The notes under the pieces are model-generated. The model worked only from the letters and a program-made list of their open reading frames with translations. It was not told the DNA's origin and did no database searches. Below are positions 1 to 6,492 of a DNA stretch of 6,691 nucleotides, piece by piece. The stretch spans positions 1-6,691 of the forward strand of contig CAIKKV010000718.1 in NCBI GenBank assembly GCA_903828035.1, in the 5' to 3' direction. Origin of the DNA: an uncultured bacterium. GTDB lineage: Bacteria > Verrucomicrobiota > Kiritimatiellia > CAIKKV01. The position numbers and the translations under genes were made by a program. Each line of letters starts with the position of its first letter. Positions within the stretch are counted from its first letter, which is position 1.

Positions 1-598
1 TCTCCTCGGATACGCCCTTGATCTCCGCCATCATGCGATGAAAGCGGGTCGGATCGCGCTTGATCGACTTCTTGAGCTGCTTCAGCAGGAGTTGCTCGTC
101 CTCGCTGGGCGCTTTCCGGTTCAGGATGGAGGGGTCCTCCTCGGCCTTGTAGCCGAGGTGGATGAACAAGGTGACGTCGCCGCCATCGTCCACCAGCATG
201 TTGGGCCCCTTGCCGCCGCCCCAGTCGAGCGAACGGTCGGTGTAGTCCCAATATTCCTCAAGCGTCTCGCCCTTATAGGCGAAAACCGGCACCCCGCGTT
301 CCGCGATCGCCGCGGCCGCGTGGTCCTGCGTCGAGAAAATGTTGCAGCTGGCCCAGCGCACCTTCGCGCCCAGCGCCGACAACGTCTCGATCAGCACGCC
401 CGTCTGGATGGTCATGTGCAGGGAGCCCGTGATCCGCGCCCCGGCCAGCGGACGGCTCTTGGCGTAGCGCTCGCGGAGCTGCATCAGGCCCGGCATTTCC
501 ACCTCGGCCCAGTCCAATTCGCGACGGCCCCACCCCGCCAGCGCCATGTCTTTCACAACCCGGTCTTTTGCCGGGGCGGTCTTGCCAGTCCTGCCCAT
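1..598 (-). CDS. ahcY: Adenosylhomocysteinase (S-adenosylhomocysteine hydrolase), N-terminal part, cut by the window edge
   Basis: This is a cytoplasmic enzyme that reversibly splits S-adenosylhomocysteine into adenosine and homocysteine, removing the product inhibitor of methyltransferases. The 199 codons visible run from an ATG at 598 to the left edge without a stop, so the C-terminal NAD-binding part lies outside the window. Family landmarks seen are the substrate-domain motif [17 protein letters not shown] with His61, the [12 protein letters not shown] stretch near residues 87-98, the DDGGD motif at 137-141, and GVSEE at the very edge, which normally continues into the GVSEETTTG motif. 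Residues about 150-190 form the charged insertion found in the long form of the family. An AAAGGAA ribosome binding site (606-612) precedes the ATG by about 7 bases. The gene begins 21 bases after the metK stop, so co-expression with metK is likely. Confidence 0.96.
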   Translation of the reverse strand, partial: MGRTGKTAPAKDRVVKDMALAGWGRRELDWAEVEMPGLMQLRERYAKSRPLAGARITGSLHMTIQTGVLIETLSALGAKVRWASCNIFSTQDHAAAAIAERGVPVFAYKGETLEEYWDYTDRSLDWGGGKGPNMLVDDGGDVTLFIHLGYKAEEDPSILNRKAPSEDEQLLLKQLKKSIKRDPTRFHRMMAEIKGVSEE

Positions 599-619
599 GT
601 GCCTATTCCTTTCGGTCTG

Positions 620-1783
620 CTAAACAGCCGCCACGAGGGCGTCCACGCGATCCGTCTTTTCCCACGTGAACACATCCAGGTTCGTCCGGCGACCGAAGTG
701 GCCGTAGGCAGACGTGTTGACGTAAATGGGGCGGAGCAGATCCAGCGCCTTGATGATATCGGCCGGCTTCAGGGGGAACACCTTCTGGACGGCCTTCGCG
801 ATGTTCTCGTCCGACGTCTTGCCGGTGCCGAACGTATCGACATGCACGGACACGGGCAGCGGATAGCCGATGGCATACGCCACCTGGACTTCGCAGCGCG
901 AGGCCAGCTTGGCCGCGACAACGTTCTTGGCGATGTACCGGGCCATGTAGGCCGCGCTGCGGTCCACCTTCGACGGATCCTTGCCCGAGAAGGCGCCGCC
1001 GCCATGGCGGCCCATGCCGCCATAGGTGTCGACGATGATCTTCCGTCCTGTCAAGCCGCAGTCGCCCTTGGGGCCGCCGACGACAAAACGGCCGGTCGGA
1101 TTGATCAGGAAACGGGTCTTCTTGGAAAGATACTTCGCGGGAATCTCCTTCCGGACGATCTCCTCGATCACGCCCTGGGTGATCGCCTTATGCGTCGCTT
1201 CCGGCGTGTGCTGGGTCGAGATCACAACTGTATCGACGCCCACCGGCATCCCGTCCTCATAAACAACCGTGACCTGGGACTTGCCGTCAGGCCGCAGGAA
1301 GGAAAGCGTGCCCGCGCGGCGCGCCTTGGCCAGGCCGCGGGTCAGGCGGTGGGCGAAGGAGATCGGCATCGGCATCAGTTCGGGAGTTTCATCGCACGCG
1401 AAGCCGAACATCATGCCCTGGTCGCCGGCGCCCTGTTCCTTGAACAGGCCCTGGCCCGCGGTGACGCCCTGGGAAATATCCGGGGACTGGCGCTCGATGG
1501 CCGCCATGACGGCAACCGTCTCATCGGAAAAGCCCATCGCGGGATCGGTGTAGCCGATGCGCCGGATCTGCTCGCGGGCCACGTCGCCGTAGTTCACCAG
1601 CGCGTTGCTCGTGATCTCGCCCGCCACCACCACCACGCCGGTCTTGACCAGCGTTTCACAGGCGACGCGGCTCTTGACATCCTGCGCCAGGTGCGCATCC
1701 AGGATGGCGTCGGAAATGCAATCGGCAACCTTGTCGGGATGACCTTCCGTAACCGATTCGGACGTAAACAGATAGCGACTCAT
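620..1783 (-). CDS. metK: S-adenosylmethionine synthetase (methionine adenosyltransferase)
   Basis: MetK makes S-adenosylmethionine from methionine and ATP, releasing phosphate and pyrophosphate; the enzyme is cytoplasmic and usually tetrameric with Mg2+ and K+. The 387-residue product is full length for the bacterial family. Visible signatures are GHPDK at 14-18 (His15 and Asp17 for catalysis and metal binding), [12 protein letters not shown] at 118-129, and [18 protein letters not shown] at 252-269 followed by [10 protein letters not shown], the glycine-rich phosphate-binding loop. The C-terminal SAYGHFGR segment near 358-365 is also typical. The ATG at 1783 follows a very strong Shine-Dalgarno AAGGAGG (1788-1794) with 4 bases between, which fixes the start. 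The stop is TAG at 620-622. It sits between ptsI (38 bases upstream) and ahcY (21 bases downstream), pairing synthesis of the methyl donor with removal of its by-product. No room exists for a SAM riboswitch in the 38-base gap. Confidence 0.98.
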   Translation of the reverse strand: MSRYLFTSESVTEGHPDKVADCISDAILDAHLAQDVKSRVACETLVKTGVVVVAGEITSNALVNYGDVAREQIRRIGYTDPAMGFSDETVAVMAAIERQSPDISQGVTAGQGLFKEQGAGDQGMMFGFACDETPELMPMPISFAHRLTRGLAKARRAGTLSFLRPDGKSQVTVVYEDGMPVGVDTVVISTQHTPEATHKAITQGVIEEIVRKEIPAKYLSKKTRFLINPTGRFVVGGPKGDCGLTGRKIIVDTYGGMGRHGGGAFSGKDPSKVDRSAAYMARYIAKNVVAAKLASRCEVQVAYAIGYPLPVSVHVDTFGTGKTSDENIAKAVQKVFPLKPADIIKALDLLRPIYVNTSAYGHFGRRTNLDVFTWEKTDRVDALVAAV

Positions 1784-1787
1784 TGGG

Positions 1788-1794
1788 CCTCCTT
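1788..1794 (-). promoter_or_regulatory. Strong ribosome binding site of metK
   Basis: The minus strand reads AAGGAGG here, a 7-base match to the anti-Shine-Dalgarno sequence, 4 bases before the metK ATG. It is the clearest ribosome binding site in the window and suggests strong translation of metK compared with its neighbours. Confidence 0.8.
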
Positions 1795-1804
1795 CATTAT
1801 CGGG

Positions 1805-1839
1805 TTGATCTATTAGTATGCCTAAGCGTGACTGATCAA
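1805..1839. repeat. Short inverted repeat around the ptsI-metK junction
   Basis: TTGATC at 1805-1810 is mirrored by GATCAA at 1834-1839, separated by 23 bases. The arms bracket the putative -10 box of the metK promoter and the ptsI stop codon. The arms are only 6 bases, lack a U-tract on the transcribed strand, and could be chance; an operator is possible but a terminator is unlikely. Confidence 0.15.
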
Positions 1840-1844
1840 GTCAA
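1815..1844 (-). promoter_or_regulatory. Possible sigma70-type internal promoter for metK-ahcY
   Basis: On the minus strand TTGACT (1839-1844, five of six matches to the -35 consensus) is followed after 18 bases by CATACT (1815-1820, four of six matches to the -10 consensus). The -35 box lies in the last codons of ptsI and the -10 box just after its stop. A start of transcription near 1808 would leave a leader of roughly 25 bases carrying the strong metK ribosome binding site. The match is visible by eye only; such hexamer pairs also occur by chance, and the host's promoter preference is unknown. Confidence 0.3.
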
Positions 1845-3612
1845 GAACATCAGGGGCGATCCGGGCGATCATTTCCCTGCACTGGTCGTGGATCTCCCTG
1901 GGCGAATCCATTCCCATCGCGCGCTCGACCAGATCGCGGGTTTCGGCATAGGACATCTTGAGAATGCACGACTTGACCAGGGGGATATTGGGCGGCGCCA
2001 TGCTGAGGCTATCCACCCCGAGCCCGACCAGCAGGGGCGTCATCAGCGGATCGCCGGCCATCTCCCCGCAGATGCCAACGCGGATCGATCGCTGGCGGGC
2101 GGCCTCGACGCTGCTGCGAATCATGCGCAGAACCGAGGGATGCGTGGGCTCGTAGAGGTAGGCCACACGGTCGTTGACCCGGTCGACCGCCATCGTATAT
2201 TGAATCAAATCGTTGGTGCCGAGGCTGAAAAAACGGACGTGCCGGGCAAGGATGTGCGCCGAGACGGCGGCGGCGGGAGTCTCGATCATGGCCCCCACCT
2301 CAATGTCTTCGTTAAAGGGAACGCGCAACCGGCGCAACTGCCCCTTCGCCTCTTCAAGCAGGGCGTTGGCGCGAACCAGCTCGTCGACATCCGTGATCAT
2401 GGGATACATGATCCGGACGTTGCCGCCGACGCTGGCCCGCAGGATGGCTCTCAGCTGGGTCAGGAAGATATCGGGATACGCCAGGCAGAACCGGATGGCG
2501 CGGAATCCCAGGAAGGGATTCACCTCGGGCGGAAGGCTGAAGGAGGGAATGACCTTGTCGCCGCCGCTGTCCAGTGTGCGGATAATGACCGGCTGGGGCC
2601 CCATCCCCTGGGCCACGCCCAGATAGGCGGCGACCTGCATCTCCTCGTCCGGCAGCTGCCCCTGCGTCATGAACAGGAACTCCGAACGCATCAGCCCCAC
2701 GCCTTCCGCACCCTGATGCCGGGCCTCCTGGCACTCCTGCGCCAGCTCGATATTGGCCTCGACGGAAATGACCCGCCCATCCAGGGTCACGGCCTTGCGA
2801 TTCTGAATCCGGCCGGCCAGCTCGCGCCGCATTTTCTGGCGCACCTCGACCAGCTTCCCGTACTCCTGCATGTGCGCCAGGGTCGGGTTGATGATCACCA
2901 GGCCCTTGTCCCCGTCGACCAGCAGCTCATCGCCCGTGACAATCTTGGCGGTGGCCTCATGAAGGCCCACCACCGCCGGAATTTCCATGGCCCGGGCCAT
3001 GATGGCGGTGTGGGAGAGCGAACTGCCGCCTTCCGTCAGGAAGGCCAGCACGTGGTCCTTGCGAAGCATGGCGGTCTCGGAGGGGCCGAGATCCGCGGCC
3101 ACCACGATGCACTTGCGGTCCAGGTTGGCCAGGTTGAAGCCCTGCCGCCCCATCAGATTGCGGATGATGCGCCGGGCCACGTCGCGGATATCCGCCACGC
3201 GCTCGCGCAGATATTCGTCCTGAACGGCCGAAAGCGCCTTCGAGTAATCGATGCCCGCCTCCCGGACGGCGGGTTCGGCGTTCCGGTGTTCCTCGCGGAT
3301 CTTCTTGATCACGCGATCGATGAACAGCCCGTCCTCCAGAACCATCTGGTGCATCTCGAAAATACGCGCGCCGCCCTTGCCCAGGGCGTTGACCATGTTG
3401 CGCTGGATGTCCCGCAGCTGCCGGCGGGTCTCGATCACGGCCCTCTCAAAGCGGGCTATTTCCTTGATCGTGTCGGACTGGGGAATGGTCCGCACCGGAA
3501 GCTCTTCCTCCTCGCGGGAGATGACAACCGCCGGCCCCACGGCCACGCCGCGAGACACCCCCACCGCGGTCAGGGTCAGCTCGGCGTTCTCGATTTTCTT
3601 GCGGGTGCCCAT
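1822..3612 (-). CDS. ptsI: Enzyme I, phosphoenolpyruvate-protein phosphotransferase of the PTS
   Basis: Enzyme I takes phosphate from phosphoenolpyruvate onto its own histidine and passes it to HPr, the first step of the phosphotransferase system, in the cytoplasm. The 596-residue protein has the expected layout: an N-terminal HPr-binding domain, the phosphohistidine domain with [20 protein letters not shown] (active His201), and a C-terminal PEP-binding barrel. In the barrel one sees RSEF (Arg309), RTLDSGGDK (Arg345 to Lys353), the metal ligands Glu444 in MIETP and Asp468 in GTNDLIQY, and [10 protein letters not shown] with the catalytic Cys515. There is no GAF domain, so this is the PtsI and not the PtsP (nitrogen) type. 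The start at 3612 gives about 13 extra residues before the usual [12 protein letters not shown] beginning; no other ATG fits, and a GAGGA sequence lies about 12 bases upstream. It begins 8 bases after the HPr stop. Confidence 0.97.
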   Translation of the reverse strand: MGTRKKIENAELTLTAVGVSRGVAVGPAVVISREEEELPVRTIPQSDTIKEIARFERAVIETRRQLRDIQRNMVNALGKGGARIFEMHQMVLEDGLFIDRVIKKIREEHRNAEPAVREAGIDYSKALSAVQDEYLRERVADIRDVARRIIRNLMGRQGFNLANLDRKCIVVAADLGPSETAMLRKDHVLAFLTEGGSSLSHTAIMARAMEIPAVVGLHEATAKIVTGDELLVDGDKGLVIINPTLAHMQEYGKLVEVRQKMRRELAGRIQNRKAVTLDGRVISVEANIELAQECQEARHQGAEGVGLMRSEFLFMTQGQLPDEEMQVAAYLGVAQGMGPQPVIIRTLDSGGDKVIPSFSLPPEVNPFLGFRAIRFCLAYPDIFLTQLRAILRASVGGNVRIMYPMITDVDELVRANALLEEAKGQLRRLRVPFNEDIEVGAMIETPAAAVSAHILARHVRFFSLGTNDLIQYTMAVDRVNDRVAYLYEPTHPSVLRMIRSSVEAARQRSIRVGICGEMAGDPLMTPLLVGLGVDSLSMAPPNIPLVKSCILKMSYAETRDLVERAMGMDSPREIHDQCREMIARIAPDVLDLISHA

Positions 3613-3620
3613 ACGGCGCG

Positions 3621-3917
3621 CTAATCCTCGTAAAACTTGTTTTCGACAAGCTGCTCCAGCTCGTTCAGCACCTTGTCCGCGTCCAGCCCCACGGCCGTGA
3701 TCTTCATCTTCGACCCCAGCCCCGCCTCAAGGGTCATCAGCCCCATGATGCTTTTGCCGGACACCGTGTTCCCGTCCTTCTCCACCAGCACATCCGCCTC
3801 GAAGCGCGAGGCCAGCTTGACGAAAAGCGCCGAGGGCCGGGCATGGAGCCCGAACTGATTTTTGATCGTCAGAACCCGAGTCAGGGTTTGTTCGCGCTTG
3901 TTATCCGGCCTGTTCAC
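3621..3917 (-). CDS. ptsH: Phosphocarrier protein HPr
   Basis: HPr is the small cytoplasmic phosphocarrier between Enzyme I and its targets. The 98-residue protein has the GLHARPSA motif with the phosphorylatable His25 and the regulatory site GKSIMGLMTLEAG with Ser56; the 31-residue spacing equals that of His15 and Ser46 in classical HPr. Both sites are intact, so it can be a substrate of Enzyme I (3' neighbour ptsI) and of HprK (5' neighbour). The start is a GTG at 3917, supported by GGGGAG (3926-3931) eight bases before it and by the lack of any ATG before the histidine motif. This gives an N-terminal extension of about 10 residues (MNRPDNKREQ) over the usual length of 85-90. The reading frame overlaps the end of hprK by 17 bases, which suggests translational coupling and matched amounts of kinase and substrate. 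Confidence 0.96.
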   Translation of the reverse strand: MNRPDNKREQTLTRVLTIKNQFGLHARPSALFVKLASRFEADVLVEKDGNTVSGKSIMGLMTLEAGLGSKMKITAVGLDADKVLNELEQLVENKFYED

Positions 3918-4872
3918 GTTTCGCGCTCCCCGTCAGAATGGCGGTTAGTTTCCGGTCCAGCTCCTTCACGGCGTCATGGCCCAGCTTGCGCAGCCGGAAA
4001 TCCATCGCCGCCGTTTCGACCACATTGGCCAGATCGCGCCCGGCCGCAATGGGCACCTCGAGAAAAGGAATGTTGACGCCCAGGACATTGATGAACGCCT
4101 TATCCTGCCCGTCCCGCATGATATTCGACTCGCTGTCGCTCGACGGCGACAGATGGACGATCAGGTCCAGCCGCTTTTCGTCCCGAACGGAGGAAACGCC
4201 GAAGAGGCTCGGCACGTGGATGATCCCCACCCCGCGGATCTCCATGTGGTAGCGGGTCACCTCGGGCGCCGATCCGATCACGGCCCCGGAGCTGTCCAGC
4301 CGCATCCAGGCCACGTCATCGGAGACCAGGCTGTGGCCGCGCTTGATCAGCGCCAGGGCGATCTCGCTCTTCCCCACCCCGTGCTTGCCCTGGAGCAGGA
4401 CGCCCAGCCCGTGCACTTCAAGCAGCGTCCCCTGCAGCATGATGCGCGGCGCGATCATATCCTCAACCATGACGGTGGCGGCGTTGACAAAGTTCATGGT
4501 GACCATGGACGTTCGCAGCACGGGCGTCCGCGCCTTCTCCCCCAGCTCCATGACTTCCTGCGGGATGCGCCGGTTCCGGGTGATGACCAGGCAGGGCACG
4601 TTGCACGCCAGGATGCGCGCCAGCCGGTTGCGGCGCTCTCCCTGTTCCAGGGACGCCAGGTAGGCCAGCTCGGCATTCCCGAGAATCTGAACCCGCCGGT
4701 GGGCGAAATAGGTGAAGAAACCGGTCAGGGCCAGGCCGAGCCGGTTCAGCGAGGCTTCAGGAATCATCTTCTTGAGCCCCGCCGAACCCGCCGCCAGCTC
4801 CAGGGAAAGCTTCGAACGCCCCGCCACCAGGAACTCTTCGACCGTCAAGGCATTTCGCCCGGTTTGCAACAT
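3901..4872 (-). CDS. hprK: HPr kinase/phosphorylase
   Basis: HprK phosphorylates HPr on its regulatory serine and can reverse the reaction, reporting the energy and metabolite state of the cell; the family is hexameric and cytoplasmic. The 323 residues match the family length. Residues 1 to about 130 form the N-terminal domain. The catalytic domain follows, with the Walker A loop GKHGVGKS at 162-169, the catalytic aspartates Asp185-Asp186 in SLVSDDV, the EIRGVGIIHVPSLFG segment at 211-225, Arg253 in MRDGQDK, and the HprK signature from about 270 to 300 (VPIAAGRDLANVV then ETAAMDFRLRKLG). Two positions differ from the Lactobacillus casei enzyme as I recall it: its His140 corresponds to Gln147, and Ser157 in the P-loop to His164. 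The ATG at 4872 has an AAGGA site about 7 bases before it. It starts 9 bases after hpf and overlaps ptsH by 17 bases. Confidence 0.96.
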   Translation of the reverse strand: MLQTGRNALTVEEFLVAGRSKLSLELAAGSAGLKKMIPEASLNRLGLALTGFFTYFAHRRVQILGNAELAYLASLEQGERRNRLARILACNVPCLVITRNRRIPQEVMELGEKARTPVLRTSMVTMNFVNAATVMVEDMIAPRIMLQGTLLEVHGLGVLLQGKHGVGKSEIALALIKRGHSLVSDDVAWMRLDSSGAVIGSAPEVTRYHMEIRGVGIIHVPSLFGVSSVRDEKRLDLIVHLSPSSDSESNIMRDGQDKAFINVLGVNIPFLEVPIAAGRDLANVVETAAMDFRLRKLGHDAVKELDRKLTAILTGSAKREQAG

Positions 4873-4881
4873 GGCCTGTCC

Positions 4882-5226
4882 TTACTCCGTTTCCGCGCGC
4901 CCGGCTTCCAGCTCTCCAAGCTTCGGGCCGGCCTGATGGCTCGTCACGATTTTGTCGTGATTCTTGCGAAGCTGCTTCAAGATCTTGTCGGACACCAGGT
5001 CGATCGAGGCATACATGTCGGGCGACGCTTCCCGGGCATCCAGGTGCATGTGGTGCTTGCCCTGCACCACGACTTCGGCCAGGTGGTTGATCTTCTGGAT
5101 ATCCAGGATGACATGAACACTTTCAACCGAACGGAACTCGTCGGCGATCTTCTGGATCTTCCGCCGGGCGTATTCCTTGATCGCATCGGTCACATCCACA
5201 TGCCGGCCTGTAATTTCAACGTGCAT
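4882..5226 (-). CDS. hpf: Ribosome hibernation promoting factor, short form (HPF/RaiA/YfiA family)
   Basis: Proteins of this family bind the decoding region of the 30S ribosomal subunit in slow or non-growing cells and keep ribosomes idle and protected. The 114-residue product begins with the typical MHVEITGRHVDVTDAIKEYARRKIQKI (first strand and helix), continues through the strands VHVILDIQKINHLAEVVVQGKHHMHLDA, and has the second helix ASPDMYASIDLVSDKILKQLRKNHDKI. A short charged tail rich in Glu and Gly ends the protein, so the C-terminal dimerisation domain of long HPF is absent. The ATG at 5226 is preceded by AGGAG about 9 bases upstream. It lies 16 bases after lptB and 9 bases before hprK. 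In many Proteobacteria hpf sits between rpoN and ptsN in the same neighbourhood; both are missing here. The choice between the names hpf and raiA cannot be settled by sequence alone. Confidence 0.95.
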   Translation of the reverse strand: MHVEITGRHVDVTDAIKEYARRKIQKIADEFRSVESVHVILDIQKINHLAEVVVQGKHHMHLDAREASPDMYASIDLVSDKILKQLRKNHDKIVTSHQAGPKLGELEAGRAETE

Positions 5227-5242
5227 GACTAATCTCCTGTCG

Positions 5243-5974
5243 TTACATACTGAAACGCGGTCCCAGATACATGTCGCGGCTAACCGGATCGTTGATCAGG
5301 AAAGCCCCTGTTCCCTCACGCAACACCTTGCCCTCGCAGATCAGGTACGCCCGGTCCACGATGGAGAGGGTCTCCCGCACGTTGTGGTCCGTGATCAGGA
5401 TGCCCAGCCCCTGCGCCCGCAGATCGGTGATGATCTTCTGCACATCATACACCGCCAGCGGATCCACGCCGCTGAACGGCTCATCGAGCAGGATCATCGA
5501 CGGATTCGTCACCAGCGCACGCGTGATCTCCAGCCGCCGGCGCTCGCCGCCGCTTAACGTGTAGGCCGGCTGCTTCGCCACGCCCGCAATCCCCAGCTGG
5601 TCCAGCAAATGGTCCAGCCGCTTGAGCCGCTCCCGCTTCGTCAGCTTCAGCGTCTCCAGGATGGCCATCACGTTCTGCTCGACCGTCAGCCGGCGGAACA
5701 CGGAGGGCTCCTGCGACAGATAGCCCATCCCGGTCCGGGCGCGCTTGTACATCGGCAGGCGCGTGATATCGACGCCACGGAACAACACGGATCCGCCATC
5801 GGCCCGGATCAGCCCCACCACCATGTAAAAGGTCGTGGTCTTGCCGGCCCCGTTCGGCCCCAGCAGCCCCACCACTTCGCCCTTGTTGACGGTAATAGTC
5901 ACCCCATCCACAACCCGCCGGCGGTTGTAGACCTTGACCATGTTCCTGGCCGTCATCAAGGCTTCCTCTTCCAT
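5243..5974 (-). CDS. lptB: LPS export ABC transporter ATP-binding protein LptB
   Basis: LptB is the cytoplasmic ATPase that, with the membrane proteins LptF and LptG, extracts lipopolysaccharide from the inner membrane and drives it along the Lpt bridge. With the start chosen here it has 243 residues, close to the roughly 240 of known LptB. It shows Walker A GPNGAGKTT at 39-47, the Q-loop Gln88 in GYLSQEPSVFRRLTV, the ABC signature LSGGERRR from 140, Walker B ILLDEP at 161-166 (FSGVDPLAV follows), and the H-loop His197 in ITDHNVRETL. These segments closely match LptB rather than other ABC families. The frame is open to 6052, but that would overlap lptA by 67 bases; the ATG at 5974 lies 11 bases after the lptA stop. 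An ATG at 5956 with GAGGA before it (MTARNMVKVY) is also possible. It is followed by hpf after 16 bases. Confidence 0.97.
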   Translation of the reverse strand: MEEEALMTARNMVKVYNRRRVVDGVTITVNKGEVVGLLGPNGAGKTTTFYMVVGLIRADGGSVLFRGVDITRLPMYKRARTGMGYLSQEPSVFRRLTVEQNVMAILETLKLTKRERLKRLDHLLDQLGIAGVAKQPAYTLSGGERRRLEITRALVTNPSMILLDEPFSGVDPLAVYDVQKIITDLRAQGLGILITDHNVRETLSIVDRAYLICEGKVLREGTGAFLINDPVSRDMYLGPRFSM

Positions 5975-5985
5975 AGCCCCTTTCG

Positions 5986-6492
5986 CTACTGAATCATACC
6001 CTGGAGAGATTGCCCCTTCTCGGGGAAAAGAATCATCATGGGCCGTTCGCACTCGATCCGGTTGTCGCCACGCCAGAACGTGATTTTTGTTCCGCGAAGA
6101 ACTTCCTTCCCGCGTTGAACCATCGCATTCCCCGTCAGGACAAGTTTCCCTTCGCGAGCATTATACTCAGCTTGATCGCCCGTGGCAACACGGTCCTTTT
6201 CGGTAATTTTGACGCTGCCAACCGCCTTGGCGGTCGAGATTTGCTGGCTCTTCTGGTCCATCAGCACCCATAGCTTGTCCGATTCGAGCTTCATGGAGGG
6301 ATCCAGGACCACGACCCGCTCCTCGAACACCGCCTGCATTTTCTCATAATCAAAGGACAAATGGGCCGCCGTAATCTCGGTTTGCTTGGACGCTTCCGCC
6401 GCCGCATCCGCCACCGGCTCCGCCGCCCGCGCGGAACCCGCCAGCCATACCGCCGCCATTGCGACGGCGAATCCGATCGTCTCTTTTTTCAT
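5986..6492 (-). CDS. lptA: Periplasmic LPS-transport protein LptA (OstA-like)
   Basis: LptA forms the beta-jellyroll bridge carrying lipopolysaccharide across the periplasm between LptC and the outer-membrane LptD. The 168-residue product starts with a signal peptide: MKKETIG, a hydrophobic core FAVAMAAVWLAG, then SARA before AEP, with likely cleavage after residue 23 or 24. The mature part is an OstA-type repeat pattern: ITAAHLSFDYEKMQAVFEERVVVLDPSMKLESDKLWVLMD, KITEKDRVATGDQAEYNAREGKLVLTGNAMVQRGKEVLRGTKITFW and the ending IECERPMMILFPEKG. The ATG at 6492 is preferred over one at 6516 because it gives a proper signal peptide, has GGAG eight bases before it, and overlaps the lptC stop as ATGA. 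The stop is 11 bases from lptB. Identity rests on the OstA pattern, signal peptide and position next to lptB; sequence conservation in this family is low. Confidence 0.9.
   Translation of the reverse strand: MKKETIGFAVAMAAVWLAGSARAAEPVADAAAEASKQTEITAAHLSFDYEKMQAVFEERVVVLDPSMKLESDKLWVLMDQKSQQISTAKAVGSVKITEKDRVATGDQAEYNAREGKLVLTGNAMVQRGKEVLRGTKITFWRGDNRIECERPMMILFPEKGQSLQGMIQ

Noticed and set aside
599..619. SAM or SAH riboswitch before metK or ahcY
   Set aside because: The leaders are only 38 and 21 bases, too short for any known SAM or SAH riboswitch, and no paired structure is visible.
38..1816. 592-codon plus-strand open frame opposite ahcY and metK
   Set aside because: It is antisense to two certain genes, its protein is rich in Arg, His, Asp and Gly with no recognisable fold, and such frames are expected from GC-rich codon use on the other strand.
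1784..1821. Rho-independent terminator between ptsI and metK
   Set aside because: The only inverted repeat has 6-base arms 23 bases apart, is not GC-rich, and is not followed by a T-run on the minus strand.
1783..3624. 613-codon plus-strand open frame opposite ptsI
   Set aside because: It mirrors nearly the whole ptsI gene, has the same low-information His/Asp/Gly/Arg-rich composition, and shows no domain; a shadow of ptsI.
3976..5232. 418-codon plus-strand open frame opposite hprK and hpf
   Set aside because: Antisense to two well-supported genes and without family resemblance; it spans the hprK-hpf junction, which chance open frames in GC-rich DNA can do.
5975..6052. Longer lptB starting at 6052 (269 residues)
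   Set aside because: It would overlap lptA by 67 bases and add 26 residues that LptB proteins lack; the ATG at 5974 gives the normal length.
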